A stretch of DNA of 64,000 nucleotides from Zavarzinia marina (GCF_021568905.1 NZ_JAKGSB010000002.1:310001-374000), one strand, 5' to 3'; numbered from the stretch's first letter, positions 1 through 10,367 are shown. The notes: generated by a model from the sequence alone, not told the origin. A program made the numbers and translations.

Positions 1-1937
1 AAGGCCCGATCCGCATCGCCCTTGCCGGCAGCGACCGGCTGGACAAGGCGCTGGTCGCCGGCGTGATGGACGTCGGCCAGTTCCGCCGCCTGATCCAGGC
101 GCGGGCCGGCGACGCGCCCTATGGCACCGCCCGCATCGCCCGCAGCTTCGTGCTCGAAGCGGCGCTTTCCCTGGCGACGCCCAATCTGACGCCCAATCCC
201 GCCCGCACCGAGGCGTTGCGCGCCGAGGCGATCGAGGCGGTCGAGCCCGAAATGGTGCGCATCGCGGTCGGCGAGGTCGTGATCCGCGAGGGCGACCGCG
301 TGACCAAATCGGCCCAGGACCGCCTGCGCCTGCTGAACGAGGGCGGCGCGCAGCGATCCTTCCTGGGCGAGACCATGGCGATCGGCGCCCTGATCCTCGG
401 CCTCGTCCTGCTGGGCGGCAATTTCTTCAGGGCCGCGCGCAACCCCTCGCATCTCAGCCGCAAGCAGATCTACATGACGCTCGCTTCGGCGGGCGGCACC
501 GCCGTGCTGTGCATCGCCATGTGGTACGCCGGGCGCGGCATCGCCATCGGCCTCGGCTTCCCGCCCGAGGCGGCGACCTTCCTGCCGCCGGTGGCGCTGG
601 CGACCGTGGTCGTCGCCCTGGTGATCGACGCCCGCACCAGTCTCCTGGTCGGCATCGCGCTCGCCCTGCTCGTCGCCTATCGGGTCGGCGGCGATCTCTG
701 GGTCGCCGCGCATTATCTGGTCGGCGTGCTGGCCGCCGGCATGACGGTCAGGCGCGGACGGCGCCGTTCGGACATCATGAAGGTCGGCCTCGTCATCGCC
801 GCCGCGCAGCTGGTGCTGGTGCCGATCATGGTAGTGCTGGACACGACGGTGCCGGCCAACGAGGCGTCCTATTTCATCGGCGCCGCCGTCGCCGGCATCA
901 CCGGCGCCTTGCTGACCGCCGCGTTCACGACCGCCGGCCTGCCCCTGTTCGAATTCATCTTCGACGAGACGACGGACATGCGTCTCCTCGAACTGGCGTC
1001 GGCCGACAATCCCCTCCTGAAGCAGCTCGCGCTGCGCTCGCCCGGGACCTACTATCATTCCGTCATGATGGCCAATCTGGCCGAGACGGCGGCGGAGGCG
1101 ATCGGCGCCAACGGCTTGCAGGCGCGGGTGATGGCGCTCTATCACGACCTCGGCAAGATGGAACGGCCGAGCTATTTCGCCGAGAACCAGCGCGGTTCCA
1201 ACGTCCACGACCGCCTGCCGCCCGAGCTTTCGGCGCGCATCATCTTCGCCCACATCAAGGACGGCATCGACATCGCGCGGAAGCACCGCCTGGGCCGTCC
1301 CGTGCTCGACGCGGTGACTCAGCACCAGGGAACCACCCTGCTGCGGGTCTTCCACCAGCGCGCCCTGGAACGCGCCAAGACCACCGGCGAGGCGGTGCAC
1401 GAGGCCGAGTTCCGCTATCCGGGCCCGCGCCCCATGACCAAGGAATCCGGCATCCTGATGCTGGCCGACACGGTCGAGGCGGCGACAAGGGCCCTGAAGG
1501 ACCCGAAGCCGGAGGACGTGCGCGAGCGCGTCTCCCGCGTCATCGCCGAAAAGATCGCCGACCACCAGCTCGACGATTGCGCCCTGACCATGAAGGATCT
1601 CGCCCAGATCGAGGCCGCCTTCGTCCGGGCCCTGACCCTGGGTGTCTATCACACCCGCATCGAATATCCGCCGCTCGCCACTCCCAAGTCTTCCCAGGCA
1701 GCGGCCCATCCCGTCACGAACAGCCAGACCGCCACGAAGAAGGAGCCGACCCCGGAACGCCGCCATGACGACGCCAATACCGCAACGGGCGAGCCGACAG
1801 CCCACCGCCCGGCGGAGCCGACGCCGATCAGCGCCGTCCACCCCGCCCCAGCCCCAGCCCCGACCTCGACAGCCGCGGCCCCGACCGCGGATCAGCATCA
1901 GGGTGGAGCAGCCGGCGTGGGCCGAAGCGCTTCCTGA
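1..1937 (+). CDS. 7TM-HD (PgpH-like) membrane HD-domain phosphohydrolase, 5' end outside window
   Basis: The reading frame is open to the window edge, so the start and most of the N-terminal extracytoplasmic domain are missing; the first possible in-window start (GTG at 63) is internal. About six or seven hydrophobic helices (roughly residues 100-310 counted from 63) precede a cytoplasmic HD domain with the metal-binding pair in ALYHDLGK and an upstream YYHSVMMANL helix. This is the architecture of 7TMR-HD proteins such as PgpH, which hydrolyse cyclic di-AMP in Firmicutes; the substrate in this organism is inferred only. The conserved domain ends near RIEYP, after which about 85 residues of Pro/Ala/Thr-rich tail run into the next gene and overlap it. 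The neighbouring ybeY, corC-like and lnt genes are the usual company of this family. Confidence 0.85.
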   Translation, partial: GPIRIALAGSDRLDKALVAGVMDVGQFRRLIQARAGDAPYGTARIARSFVLEAALSLATPNLTPNPARTEALRAEAIEAVEPEMVRIAVGEVVIREGDRVTKSAQDRLRLLNEGGAQRSFLGETMAIGALILGLVLLGGNFFRAARNPSHLSRKQIYMTLASAGGTAVLCIAMWYAGRGIAIGLGFPPEAATFLPPVALATVVVALVIDARTSLLVGIALALLVAYRVGGDLWVAAHYLVGVLAAGMTVRRGRRRSDIMKVGLVIAAAQLVLVPIMVVLDTTVPANEASYFIGAAVAGITGALLTAAFTTAGLPLFEFIFDETTDMRLLELASADNPLLKQLALRSPGTYYHSVMMANLAETAAEAIGANGLQARVMALYHDLGKMERPSYFAENQRGSNVHDRLPPELSARIIFAHIKDGIDIARKHRLGRPVLDAVTQHQGTTLLRVFHQRALERAKTTGEAVHEAEFRYPGPRPMTKESGILMLADTVEAATRALKDPKPEDVRERVSRVIAEKIADHQLDDCALTMKDLAQIEAAFVRALTLGVYHTRIEYPPLATPKSSQAAAHPVTNSQTATKKEPTPERRHDDANTATGEPTAHRPAEPTPISAVHPAPAPAPTSTAAAPTADQHQGGAAGVGRSAS

Positions 1938-2403
1938 CACCCGCCCCCTCTTGCGACGCGCCGCCGAGGCGGCGTTCCGGGCGGGACGGGACCATTGCGA
2001 CGCGCTGACGGGCGCGGCGGGTCCCATCGAAATCGACATCTGTCTGGACTCGGACGCCGCCGTCCGCATCCTCAACCGCGACTGGCGCGGCAAGGACAAG
2101 CCGACCAACGTCCTTTCCTTCCCCGGTCTCGAAGGCGCCCATGCCGCCCTTCTGCCGGCGGACGCCCCGCGCCCCCTGGGCGACATCGTGCTCGCGTTCG
2201 AGACCTGCGCGCGCGAGGCGGTCGATCAGGAAAAGCCGCTCGCCCACCACGTCCAGCACCTGGTGGTCCACGGCGTCCTCCATCTGCTCGGCTTCGATCA
2301 CGAGACCGAATCCGAGGCCGAGATCATGGAACGCCTGGAGATCCGGGTGCTCGCCGGGCTCGGCCTGCCCGATCCCTATGCCGAACGGGGAGGGCCGGCA
2401 TGA
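1765..2403 (+). CDS. ybeY: Endoribonuclease / rRNA maturation factor YbeY
   Basis: A metal-dependent RNase family acting in 16S rRNA 3' maturation and ribosome quality control. The zinc-binding signature HGVLHLLGFDH is intact, as is the family motif DKPTNVLSFP. The recognisable domain begins at about ISIRVEQPAW, yet there is no good start there. The nearest ATG in frame is 1765, giving 212 residues with about 45 Pro/Arg-rich residues in front, while 1642 is a further alternative. Either way the gene overlaps the 3' end of the HD-domain gene by at least 173 bases in another frame. It ends in an ATGA overlap with the CBS-domain gene, implying translational coupling. Function is certain; the start is not. 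Confidence 0.88.
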   Translation: MTTPIPQRASRQPTARRSRRRSAPSTPPQPQPRPRQPRPRPRISIRVEQPAWAEALPDTRPLLRRAAEAAFRAGRDHCDALTGAAGPIEIDICLDSDAAVRILNRDWRGKDKPTNVLSFPGLEGAHAALLPADAPRPLGDIVLAFETCAREAVDQEKPLAHHVQHLVVHGVLHLLGFDHETESEAEIMERLEIRVLAGLGLPDPYAERGGPA

Positions 2404-3296
2404 GCGACAACGGCCACGCCCGCGCCCCGAAGGACATGCCGGGGTTCCTGAACTGGCTGCGCAACCTGGCGCGCGGCCGTTCGGAACTGAGTCTCCGCGA
2501 GAGCCTCGAAGACATCATCGACGAGCACGACGAAGGCGCCGCCGACACGCCCGCCAACCTGGGCGAACGCGAGATGCTGCGCAATCTGCTCGAATTCGGG
2601 GAGATGACGGTCGACGACGTCATGGTGCCGCGCGCCGACATCTATGCGGTGCAGGACAGCATCAGCCTCGACAAGCTGATCGAGACCTTCCTCGACAGCG
2701 GCCATTCCCGCCTCGTCGTCTTCGGCGAATCCCTGGACGACGTCACCGGCATGGTCCACGTCCGCGACGTGCTGCGGTTCTGGAGCAAGCGCGAGAGCTT
2801 CACCATGGCGGCGATCCTGCGCCCGGTGCTGTTCGTGCCGCCCTCGCTCTCGCTCGCCGACGTGCTGGCGCAGATCCAGGCGCGGCGCTGCCATCTCGCC
2901 ATCGTGGTCGACGAATACGGCGGCACCGACGGGCTCGTCACCATCGAGGACCTGGTGGAGGAGATCGTCGGCGACATCGAGGACGAGCACGACGAGCAGG
3001 AAAGCCCCATGTTCACCGTCGGCAGCGACGGCGTCGTGGACGCCGACGCCCGCGCCACGGTCGAGGAGATCGAACAGGTGCTGGGCCAGGACCTGCTGTC
3101 CGACGACCTCGATGAGGAGATCGACACCATCGGCGGCCTCGTCGTCTCCTTCGCCGGGCGCGTGCCGGAGGCCGGCGAGCGACTGATGCCGATCGAGGGC
3201 TCCGGCCTCGAATTCGAGGTGGTGGACGCGGATCCGCGCATGATCCGCCGCCTGCGGATCTATCACACCGTACCGACCGACGCGGTCGACGACTGA
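2400..3296 (+). CDS. HlyC/CorC family CBS-domain protein
   Basis: A protein of 298 residues without the DUF21 membrane domain, so it belongs to the soluble CorC branch rather than the CNNM-type transporters. A pair of CBS domains spans about residues 74-195 (VDDVMVPRADI at the first, DEYGGTDGLVTIEDLVEEI at the end of the second), followed by a CorC_HlyC transporter-associated domain to about residue 295. Family members are linked to Mg/Co efflux and membrane integrity. The ATG at 2400 overlaps the ybeY stop (ATGA). The order ybeY, corC, lnt is widely conserved in proteobacteria, suggesting one transcript. Confidence 0.92.
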   Translation: MSDNGHARAPKDMPGFLNWLRNLARGRSELSLRESLEDIIDEHDEGAADTPANLGEREMLRNLLEFGEMTVDDVMVPRADIYAVQDSISLDKLIETFLDSGHSRLVVFGESLDDVTGMVHVRDVLRFWSKRESFTMAAILRPVLFVPPSLSLADVLAQIQARRCHLAIVVDEYGGTDGLVTIEDLVEEIVGDIEDEHDEQESPMFTVGSDGVVDADARATVEEIEQVLGQDLLSDDLDEEIDTIGGLVVSFAGRVPEAGERLMPIEGSGLEFEVVDADPRMIRRLRIYHTVPTDAVDD

Positions 3297-3322
3297 CGAG
3301 ACGACCGAGGACCCAGCCGATC

Positions 3323-4870
3323 ATGCCGCGTTTCGCCGAGACCATCGCCGGCCTCGCCGGCTGGCGCCGCGCGCTCTTCGCCTTCACGGCGGGGGCGCTG
3401 TCCACCCTGGCGCTGCCGCCCTTCGGCTTCTGGCCCGCGCTCTTCGTCGGCATGCCCGCCCTTCTCCTGCTGGTCGAGGGGGCGGGCAACTGGCGCCGGG
3501 CCGCGGTCGCCGGCTGGTGGTGGGGCTATGGCCATTTCGTCACCGGGGTCTATTGGATCGGCATCGCCCTTCTCGTCGATCCGGAGCGTTTCGCCTGGCT
3601 GCTGCCCTTCGCCAGCCTCGGCCTGCCCATGGTCTTCGCGCTGTTCCCGGCGCTGGCCGCCGCCCTCGCCCGGGTCCTCGGCGGGCGCGGCGCGGCGCTG
3701 CTGGCCGCCATGGCGGGGGCGTGGATCGTCGGCGAGATCGCGCGCGACCACGTCCTGTCCGGCTTTCCCTGGAACCCGCTGGCGGCGGCCTGGATCGAGG
3801 TCCCGGCGGCGGTCCAGGGGGCGGCGCTGGCGGGCGCCTTCGGCCTCGGCGGCCTGACGGTGCTGTTCTGCGGCCTGCCCTATCTCTTCCTCCGACCGGG
3901 GCGCGGGCGTCTCGCGGCCGGGGCCGCCATCGTCGCCGTCGCCGCGGCTATCTTCGCCTACGGCCAGACCCGGGTGCCGGAAGGCCCCGCCGCCCGTGCC
4001 GAGCCCTCGGTCCGCATCCGCCTCGTCCAGGGCAACATCGACCAGCGCCTGAAGCATGACGATGCCGCGCGCGCCGCCCATTTCGGGCGTCACATGGACC
4101 TGTCGCGCGGCCCGTCGGCCGACGGCGTCGCCCCGCGCCTGGTCATCTGGCCCGAGACGGCCCTGCCCTATACGCTCGACGCCGCGCCGCAACTGCCGCA
4201 TATCCTCGGTTCCCTGGTCGGGGAGGACGGCGTCGCCCTGATCGGCGCCGTGCGCGTCCGCCAGGACGCGGCGGGTCTCGAGGCCTGGAACAGCCTCCAT
4301 GCGCTGCGCCACGACGGCAGCCTGCTCGGCACCTACGACAAGCATCATCTGGTGCCCTTCGGGGAATATCTGCCGATGCGCGGCGTGCTCGGCCTCTTCG
4401 GCCTCGACAAGCTGGCGGTCGGCGCCGTCGACTTCTCGGCGGGGCCGGGGCCGCGCGGCATCGACCTGCCGGGCATCGGCCGAGTGCTGCCGCTGATCTG
4501 CTACGAAGCGATCTTCCCCGAGGCGGCGGCGGATCCGGATGCCCGCCCCGCGCTTCTGGTCAATGTCACCAACGATGCCTGGTTCGGCACCTCCAACGGC
4601 CCGCCCCAGCATCTGGCGGCGGCGCGGCTGCGCGCCGTCGAACAGGGCCTGCCGCTGGCCCGCGCGGCCAATACCGGCATCTCCGCCCTGGTCGATCCCT
4701 TCGGCCGCGTGGAACGCTCCCTGCCCCTCGGCGTCGCGGGCGTGGTCGACGGCGACATGCCGGCGGCGACGGCCCCGACCCTCTTCGCGCGCCTCGGCGC
4801 TCTGGCGCCCGCCACACTCGCTTTCGTCATGCTCCTGCTCGGTTTCGCGGGCAGGTCGCGTTCGCCTTGA
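3323..4870 (+). CDS. lnt: Apolipoprotein N-acyltransferase
   Basis: Inner-membrane enzyme that adds the third acyl chain to the N-terminal cysteine of lipoproteins. The 515-residue protein has an N-terminal block of hydrophobic helices (about residues 15-212) and a periplasmic nitrilase-like domain. The catalytic triad is visible: Glu278 in WPETALPY, Lys340 in YDKHHLVPFGEY and Cys393 in ICYEAIFPE. A final helix lies near the C-terminus. It follows the CorC-like gene by 26 bases and shares its direction. Several lipoproteins encoded in this window (43512, 54422 and 55009) would be substrates. Confidence 0.96.
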   Translation: MPRFAETIAGLAGWRRALFAFTAGALSTLALPPFGFWPALFVGMPALLLLVEGAGNWRRAAVAGWWWGYGHFVTGVYWIGIALLVDPERFAWLLPFASLGLPMVFALFPALAAALARVLGGRGAALLAAMAGAWIVGEIARDHVLSGFPWNPLAAAWIEVPAAVQGAALAGAFGLGGLTVLFCGLPYLFLRPGRGRLAAGAAIVAVAAAIFAYGQTRVPEGPAARAEPSVRIRLVQGNIDQRLKHDDAARAAHFGRHMDLSRGPSADGVAPRLVIWPETALPYTLDAAPQLPHILGSLVGEDGVALIGAVRVRQDAAGLEAWNSLHALRHDGSLLGTYDKHHLVPFGEYLPMRGVLGLFGLDKLAVGAVDFSAGPGPRGIDLPGIGRVLPLICYEAIFPEAAADPDARPALLVNVTNDAWFGTSNGPPQHLAAARLRAVEQGLPLARAANTGISALVDPFGRVERSLPLGVAGVVDGDMPAATAPTLFARLGALAPATLAFVMLLLGFAGRSRSP

Positions 4871-4950
4871 CCGCTGCGCCTCCCGACGGCATACAGGAAT
4901 ATGCGCGCGCCGGATGTGATCGGCCCGGGCCACCGTGTCGAGGGAGCAGC

Positions 4951-5355
4951 ATGGCCAATCCTGTGGACGTTTATGTCGGCGCCCGCGTCAAGTTGAGACG
5001 AACCTTGATTGGCATGAGTCAGGAAAAGCTCGGGGACGCGCTGGGCCTGACCTTTCAGCAGGTACAGAAATACGAACGCGGGGCCAACCGCGTCTCGGCC
5101 TCCAAGCTCCATCGCATCGCCGAAGTCCTGGATGTTCCGATTTCTTATTTCTTCGACGGCTATGGCGATGCCATGGTGCCCACCGGCCTCGGCGAGACGG
5201 CCGCCACCGCCTTCGAGCACGAACACTTGAGCCGCAAGGAATCCATCGACCTCCTGAAGGCCTATTACGCCATTTCCAACCCGAAATTGCGGCGCAAGGT
5301 GATCGACATCGTGCGCACCCTGGCGGATTCCCCGGAAGACAGCACCGCCGCTTGA
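4951..5355 (+). CDS. XRE-family helix-turn-helix regulator upstream of metK
   Basis: A 134-residue protein with an HTH_3 DNA-binding domain at about residues 9-69 ([20 protein letters not shown]) and a short C-terminal helical region ending in a charged tail. ATG 4951 is preceded by GAGGGAG, which decides the start; an upstream extension to 4867 has no ribosome site. Regulators of this type commonly precede metK in alphaproteobacteria, so a role in controlling the methionine/SAM genes or the downstream translation cluster is a reasonable guess, but no target is shown. A close relative lies at 62079-62450. Confidence 0.9.
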   Translation: MANPVDVYVGARVKLRRTLIGMSQEKLGDALGLTFQQVQKYERGANRVSASKLHRIAEVLDVPISYFFDGYGDAMVPTGLGETAATAFEHEHLSRKESIDLLKAYYAISNPKLRRKVIDIVRTLADSPEDSTAA

Positions 5356-5380
5356 CCGGGCTTGCCCGTCCTGCCATTAA

Positions 5381-5432
5381 CTCGTCACTGTTTGTGCGGC
5401 GCCGAGGTGCCGTGGCACACGAGGGAGAGTTT
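5381..5432 (+). promoter_or_regulatory. Possible structured leader of metK
   Basis: The leader contains CTCGT at 5381-5385 and its complement ACGAG at 5419-5423, the latter running into the Shine-Dalgarno GAGGGAG at 5421-5427. Between them GTGC at 5407-5410 can pair with GCAC at 5415-5418 (or GTGC at 5394-5397 with the same arm). Pairing would partly hide the ribosome site, as in SAM-responsive leaders of metK in other alphaproteobacteria. I could not match it to a known SAM riboswitch consensus. Confidence 0.3.
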
Positions 5433-6608
<1,176 letters not shown>

Positions 6609-6610
6609 CC

Positions 6611-7345
6611 ATGACGACCGACGACGAGGCGCCGGTCGAGAGCCCGGCGCCTCGCCGGCCCGGGGAATTGCGCCGGAAGGTCTTTGGCCGGCGCTCGGGC
6701 CACAAGCTGCGCGCCCGGCAGAGCCAGATCCTGGAAACCGGCCTCGACCGGCTTGCCGTCTCGGTACCGCCCGCCGGCACCCCGCTCGATCCGCGCAGCC
6801 TGTTCGCCCGACCGGTCGAAGACGTCTGGTTCGAGATCGGCTTCGGCGGCGGCGAGCATCTGGCGGCCCAGGCGGACGCCAACCCCGACACCGGTTTCAT
6901 CGGCGCCGAGCCCTTCGTCAACGGCATGGCCAGCCTGCTGCGCCATGTCGACGAACGCGGACTCGACAATGTCCGCGTGCTGGCGGACGACGCCCGCCTG
7001 CTGCTGGCCGCCCTGCCCGAGGCGAGCCTCGGCCGGGTCTTCCTGCTGTTCCCCGATCCCTGGCCGAAGAGCCGCCATCACAAGCGCCGCTTCGTCCAGA
7101 CCGAGACCCTGGACCTGATCGCGAGGGCGCTGCGCCCCGGCGGCGAATTCCGCGTCGCCAGCGATATCATGGGTTACATCGAATGGACCCTGGCGGTGAT
7201 CCGCCCCCACGCCGCCTTCGACTGGACGGCGGAGCGGCCCGACGACTGGCGCATCCGCCCCGAGGACTGGCCGCCCACCCGCTACGAGGCAAAGGCCATC
7301 GCCGCCGGCCGCAAGCCCGCCTATCTGCGTTTTCGCCGGCGGTGA
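6611..7345 (+). CDS. trmB: tRNA (guanine-N7-)-methyltransferase
   Basis: Methylates G46 in the tRNA variable loop using SAM. The 244-residue protein carries the SAM-binding loop FEIGFGGGEH at about residue 74 and the family signature FPDPWPKSRHHKRRF at about residue 147. The N-terminus (about 55 residues) is a basic extension typical of alphaproteobacterial members. ATG 6611 lies two bases after the metK stop; an alternative start at 6557 would overlap metK by 52 bases and is less likely. Confidence 0.95.
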   Translation: MTTDDEAPVESPAPRRPGELRRKVFGRRSGHKLRARQSQILETGLDRLAVSVPPAGTPLDPRSLFARPVEDVWFEIGFGGGEHLAAQADANPDTGFIGAEPFVNGMASLLRHVDERGLDNVRVLADDARLLLAALPEASLGRVFLLFPDPWPKSRHHKRRFVQTETLDLIARALRPGGEFRVASDIMGYIEWTLAVIRPHAAFDWTAERPDDWRIRPEDWPPTRYEAKAIAAGRKPAYLRFRRR

Positions 7346-7423
7346 CGAAAGACTTGAAACAATCGGCGCCGCGCGCTACATGACAGCACACATAGCCCGG
7401 TGGTGACCCTCGGGATGAGACGG

Positions 7424-7450
7424 AAGCGGGCCACGGGCCCGCTTTCTCGT
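7424..7450 (+). terminator. Hairpin in the trmB-rimP gap (terminator or rimP leader attenuator)
   Basis: A perfect 9-bp stem AAGCGGGCC (7424-7432) and GGCCCGCTT (7436-7444) with a three-base loop is followed by TTTCTCGT. It lies 41 bases before the rimP start, in the 145-base gap after trmB. It could end the metK-trmB transcript or act as an attenuator of the rimP-nusA operon, which is often autoregulated. Confidence 0.55.
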
Positions 7451-7490
7451 TTGGGGCTCACCGCCGCCGCGGCTGCTTTAGAGGACATGG

Positions 7491-8084
7491 ATGGAACTGA
7501 CCGACCGTATCGCGACGATGATCGAGCCTTCGCTTCTGGCGATGGGTTTCCTTCTGGTGCGCGTGCGCTTCGGCGGGGCCAAGCGGCCGGTCCTGCAGAT
7601 CATGGCCGAGCGGCCCGACGGCACCATGACGGTCGAGGATTGCGCCGAGGTCTCGCGCGCCGTTTCCGCCCTGCTGGACGTCGAGGATCCGATTTCCGGC
7701 GAATATGTGCTCGAAGTCTCCTCCCCCGGCCTCGACCGGCCGCTGGTGAAGCTTGACGACTACCGCCGTTTCGCCGGTTATGAAGCGAAGATCGAGACCG
7801 TGATGCCGGTCGAGGGGCGCAAGCGCTATCGCGGCCGCCTGATCGGCACCGACGGCGAAGACGTGCTCGTCACCGTCGACGGCCAGGATCATCGCCTGCC
7901 CTTTCCCCTGATCGGCGAGGCCCGGCTGGTGCTGACCGACGACCTGATCGAGGCGAGCCTGAAGGGCAAGCTGTTGCCGCCCCGCGCCGATGGCGAGGAG
8001 CCGGATTCATCGCAAACCGCGGATTCATCGCAATCCGCAATGTCGGCAGGCGCCGAAGCCGCCGCCGCCGACGAGACTTCTTGA
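7491..8084 (+). CDS. rimP: Ribosome maturation factor RimP
   Basis: Assists assembly of the 30S subunit. The 197-residue protein has the N-terminal RimP domain, with the strongly conserved YVLEVSSPGLDRPL at about residues 75-88, and a C-terminal SH3-like domain. A hydrophilic acidic tail of about 35 residues (Ser/Ala/Glu-rich) extends beyond the usual end. The ATG at 7491 is chosen because an out-of-frame ATG lies just upstream and the sequence MELTDRI matches family N-termini. nusA follows after eight bases. Confidence 0.95.
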   Translation: MELTDRIATMIEPSLLAMGFLLVRVRFGGAKRPVLQIMAERPDGTMTVEDCAEVSRAVSALLDVEDPISGEYVLEVSSPGLDRPLVKLDDYRRFAGYEAKIETVMPVEGRKRYRGRLIGTDGEDVLVTVDGQDHRLPFPLIGEARLVLTDDLIEASLKGKLLPPRADGEEPDSSQTADSSQSAMSAGAEAAAADETS

Positions 8085-8092
8085 GGTAGAAC

Positions 8093-9649
8093 ATGGCCGC
8101 CGTCAGCGCCAATCGGCTCGAATTGCTCCAGATCGCGGATGCGGTCGCGCGCGAGAAGTCCATCGACAAGTTCGTCGTCCTCGAAGCCATGCAGGAGGCG
8201 ATCCAGAAGGCCGCCCGTTCGCGCTACGGCACCGAGAACGAGATCCGCGCCGAGATCGACCCGAAGACCGGCGAGATGCGCCTGTCGCGCCTTCTCGAAG
8301 TGGTCGACGTGATCGAGAACGACGCCACCCAGATCGGCCTCGACGATGCCCTGGCGCGCAACCCGGCGGCCCAGGTCGGCGACTTCTTGGAAGAGAGCCT
8401 GCCGCCGCTGGACTTCGGCCGCATCTCCGCCCAGATGGCGAAGCAGGTGATCGTGCAGAAGGTGCGCGACGCCGAGCGCGACCGCCAGTACGAGGAATTC
8501 AAGGACCGCATCGGCGAGATCGTGAACGGCATCGTGAAGCGGGTCGAATACGGCAACGTCATCGTCGACCTGGGCCGGGCCGAGGCGATCATGCGCCGCG
8601 ACGAGGGCCTGCCGCGCGAAACCTTCCACAACGGCGACCGCTGCCGCGCCTATGTCTACGACGTCCGGCGCGAGGCGCGCGGCCCGCAGATCTTCCTGAG
8701 CCGCACCCACCCGCAGTTCATGGCCAAGCTCTTCGCCCAGGAAGTGCCCGAGGTCTATGACGGCATCATCGAGATCAAGGCGGTCGCCCGCGACCCGTCC
8801 AGCCGGGCCAAGATCGCCGTCGTCTCGCGCGACAGCTCGATCGATCCGGTCGGCGCCTGCGTCGGCATGCGCGGCAGCCGCGTCCAGGCCGTGGTCGGCG
8901 AGCTGCAGGGCGAGAAGATCGACATCATCCAGTGGTCGCCCGATCCGGCCACCTTCATCGTCAACGCGCTGGCCCCCGCCGAAGTCGCCAAGGTCGTCCT
9001 GGACGAGGAGACCAAGCGCATCGAGGTGGTGGTGCCCGACGACCAGCTCTCGCTCGCCATCGGCCGGCGCGGGCAGAACGTGCGCCTCGCCTCGCAGCTC
9101 ACGGGCTGGGACATCGACATCCTGACCGAGGCCGAGGAATCGGCGCGCCGCCAGGAGGAGTTCCGCAACAAGTCCGAGATGTTCGCCCGCGAACTCGACG
9201 TCGAGGAGACGATCGCCCAGTTGCTGGCGGCGGAAGGCTTCGTCTCGATCGAGGAAGTCGCCTATGTCGCCGAGGACGAGCTGTCCGAGATCCAGGGCTT
9301 CGACGAGGAGATCGCCGCCGCCCTGCAGGAACGCGCGCGCGAGAAGATCGCCGAGCGCGACGCCCGCTTCGAGGAAGAGCGGAAGGAACTCGGGGTCGAG
9401 GACGCGATCGCCGCCCTGCCCCATATGACCCCCGCCTATCTGGCCACCCTGGGCCGGGCCGGGATCAAGACGCTGGACGATTTCGCCGATCTCGCGACCG
9501 ACGAACTGACCGATCCGAAGGATGGCATCCTGCGCGAATTCGCCCTGGACGAGGCGTCGGCCACCGAGATGGTCATGGCCGCCCGCGCCCACTGGTTCGC
9601 CGACGAGGAGGAGGGCGATGACGCAACCTCCTCTGACGCCATCGAATGA
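8093..9649 (+). CDS. nusA: Transcription termination/antitermination factor NusA
   Basis: Binds RNA polymerase and modulates pausing, termination and rRNA antitermination. The 518-residue protein shows the N-terminal polymerase-binding domain, an S1 domain (about residues 135-200, [18 protein letters not shown]), two KH domains ([15 protein letters not shown] and [14 protein letters not shown]) and C-terminal helix-hairpin-helix repeats with an acidic end. Its last 32 bases overlap ylxR, so translation of the two is probably coupled. Confidence 0.97.
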   Translation: MAAVSANRLELLQIADAVAREKSIDKFVVLEAMQEAIQKAARSRYGTENEIRAEIDPKTGEMRLSRLLEVVDVIENDATQIGLDDALARNPAAQVGDFLEESLPPLDFGRISAQMAKQVIVQKVRDAERDRQYEEFKDRIGEIVNGIVKRVEYGNVIVDLGRAEAIMRRDEGLPRETFHNGDRCRAYVYDVRREARGPQIFLSRTHPQFMAKLFAQEVPEVYDGIIEIKAVARDPSSRAKIAVVSRDSSIDPVGACVGMRGSRVQAVVGELQGEKIDIIQWSPDPATFIVNALAPAEVAKVVLDEETKRIEVVVPDDQLSLAIGRRGQNVRLASQLTGWDIDILTEAEESARRQEEFRNKSEMFARELDVEETIAQLLAAEGFVSIEEVAYVAEDELSEIQGFDEEIAAALQERAREKIAERDARFEEERKELGVEDAIAALPHMTPAYLATLGRAGIKTLDDFADLATDELTDPKDGILREFALDEASATEMVMAARAHWFADEEEGDDATSSDAIE

Positions 9650-10364
9650 TGCGGCCACGCCGCCGGACGCCCTGACGGCGACCGGCGAGGCCGTAGAACG
9701 GGACATTTCCGAAGAGGAAGCCGGGCTCGACGACGGGCCCGGACCCATTCGCCGTTGCATCGCGACGGGCGAAAGGCTCGACCGCGCGGCCATGATCCGC
9801 TATGTTGTCGGGCCGAACGGAGAGTTGGTGCCGGACCTGAAGGCGGTCCTGCCGGGTCGCGGTTTCTGGACATGCGCCAGCCGCAGCGCCGTGGAGACGG
9901 CGATCGCCCGCAAGCTCTTCGTGAAGGCAGCGGCGCGGGCCGGCCACCAGGGGCCGCTGACGGTCCCCGCCGGTCTCGCCGATCTCATCGAAGCCTTGCT
10001 GGTGCAGCGCTGCCAGGGGTTGCTCGGACTGGCCCGCCGCGCGGGCGAGGTCGTCGCCGGTTTCGACAAGATCGATTCCCATCTGAGGAAGGCCCCCGCG
10101 GGTCTTCTGCTGGGGGCCAGCGACGGAGCCCGCGACGGCAAGCGCAAGCTGCGCGCCCTGGCGGGATCGGTCATGTGCTGCGAGGTGCTGACCAGTGCCG
10201 AATTGAGTTTGGCTTTGGGCCGGGAAAATGTAATACATGCAGCCTTCAAACCCGGCCGGCTGGCAGAGCAGTTCCTGGGCGAGGCGACGCGTCTCGCCGG
10301 GTTTCGTTTATTGGTGACGGCCGACGGGCCGGATTTGCCCCGGGCTGGGGCGCGGACGGAATGA
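9618..10364 (+). CDS. YlxR (DUF448) fused to an L7Ae-like RNA-binding domain
   Basis: A 248-residue protein. An acidic N-terminus of about 40 residues is followed by the YlxR/DUF448 domain (RRCIATGERLDRAAMIRYV, then LPGRGFWTC, about residues 45-125). The second half is a YlxQ/L7Ae-type domain containing GLLGLARRAGEVVAGFD. In Gram-positives these are two separate genes between nusA and infB; the fusion is the normal alphaproteobacterial form. YlxR proteins bind RNA and have been linked to RNase P regulation. ATG 9618 has a strong GAGGAGGAG site inside the nusA 3' end. infB starts four bases after its stop. Confidence 0.9.
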   Translation: MTQPPLTPSNDAATPPDALTATGEAVERDISEEEAGLDDGPGPIRRCIATGERLDRAAMIRYVVGPNGELVPDLKAVLPGRGFWTCASRSAVETAIARKLFVKAAARAGHQGPLTVPAGLADLIEALLVQRCQGLLGLARRAGEVVAGFDKIDSHLRKAPAGLLLGASDGARDGKRKLRALAGSVMCCEVLTSAELSLALGRENVIHAAFKPGRLAEQFLGEATRLAGFRLLVTADGPDLPRAGARTE

Positions 10365-10367
10365 TCT

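Noticed and set aside
5356-5432. A known SAM riboswitch class before metK
   Set aside because: I could not line the leader up with SAM-I, SAM-II or SAM/SAH consensus features from memory; kept only as an unclassified structured leader.
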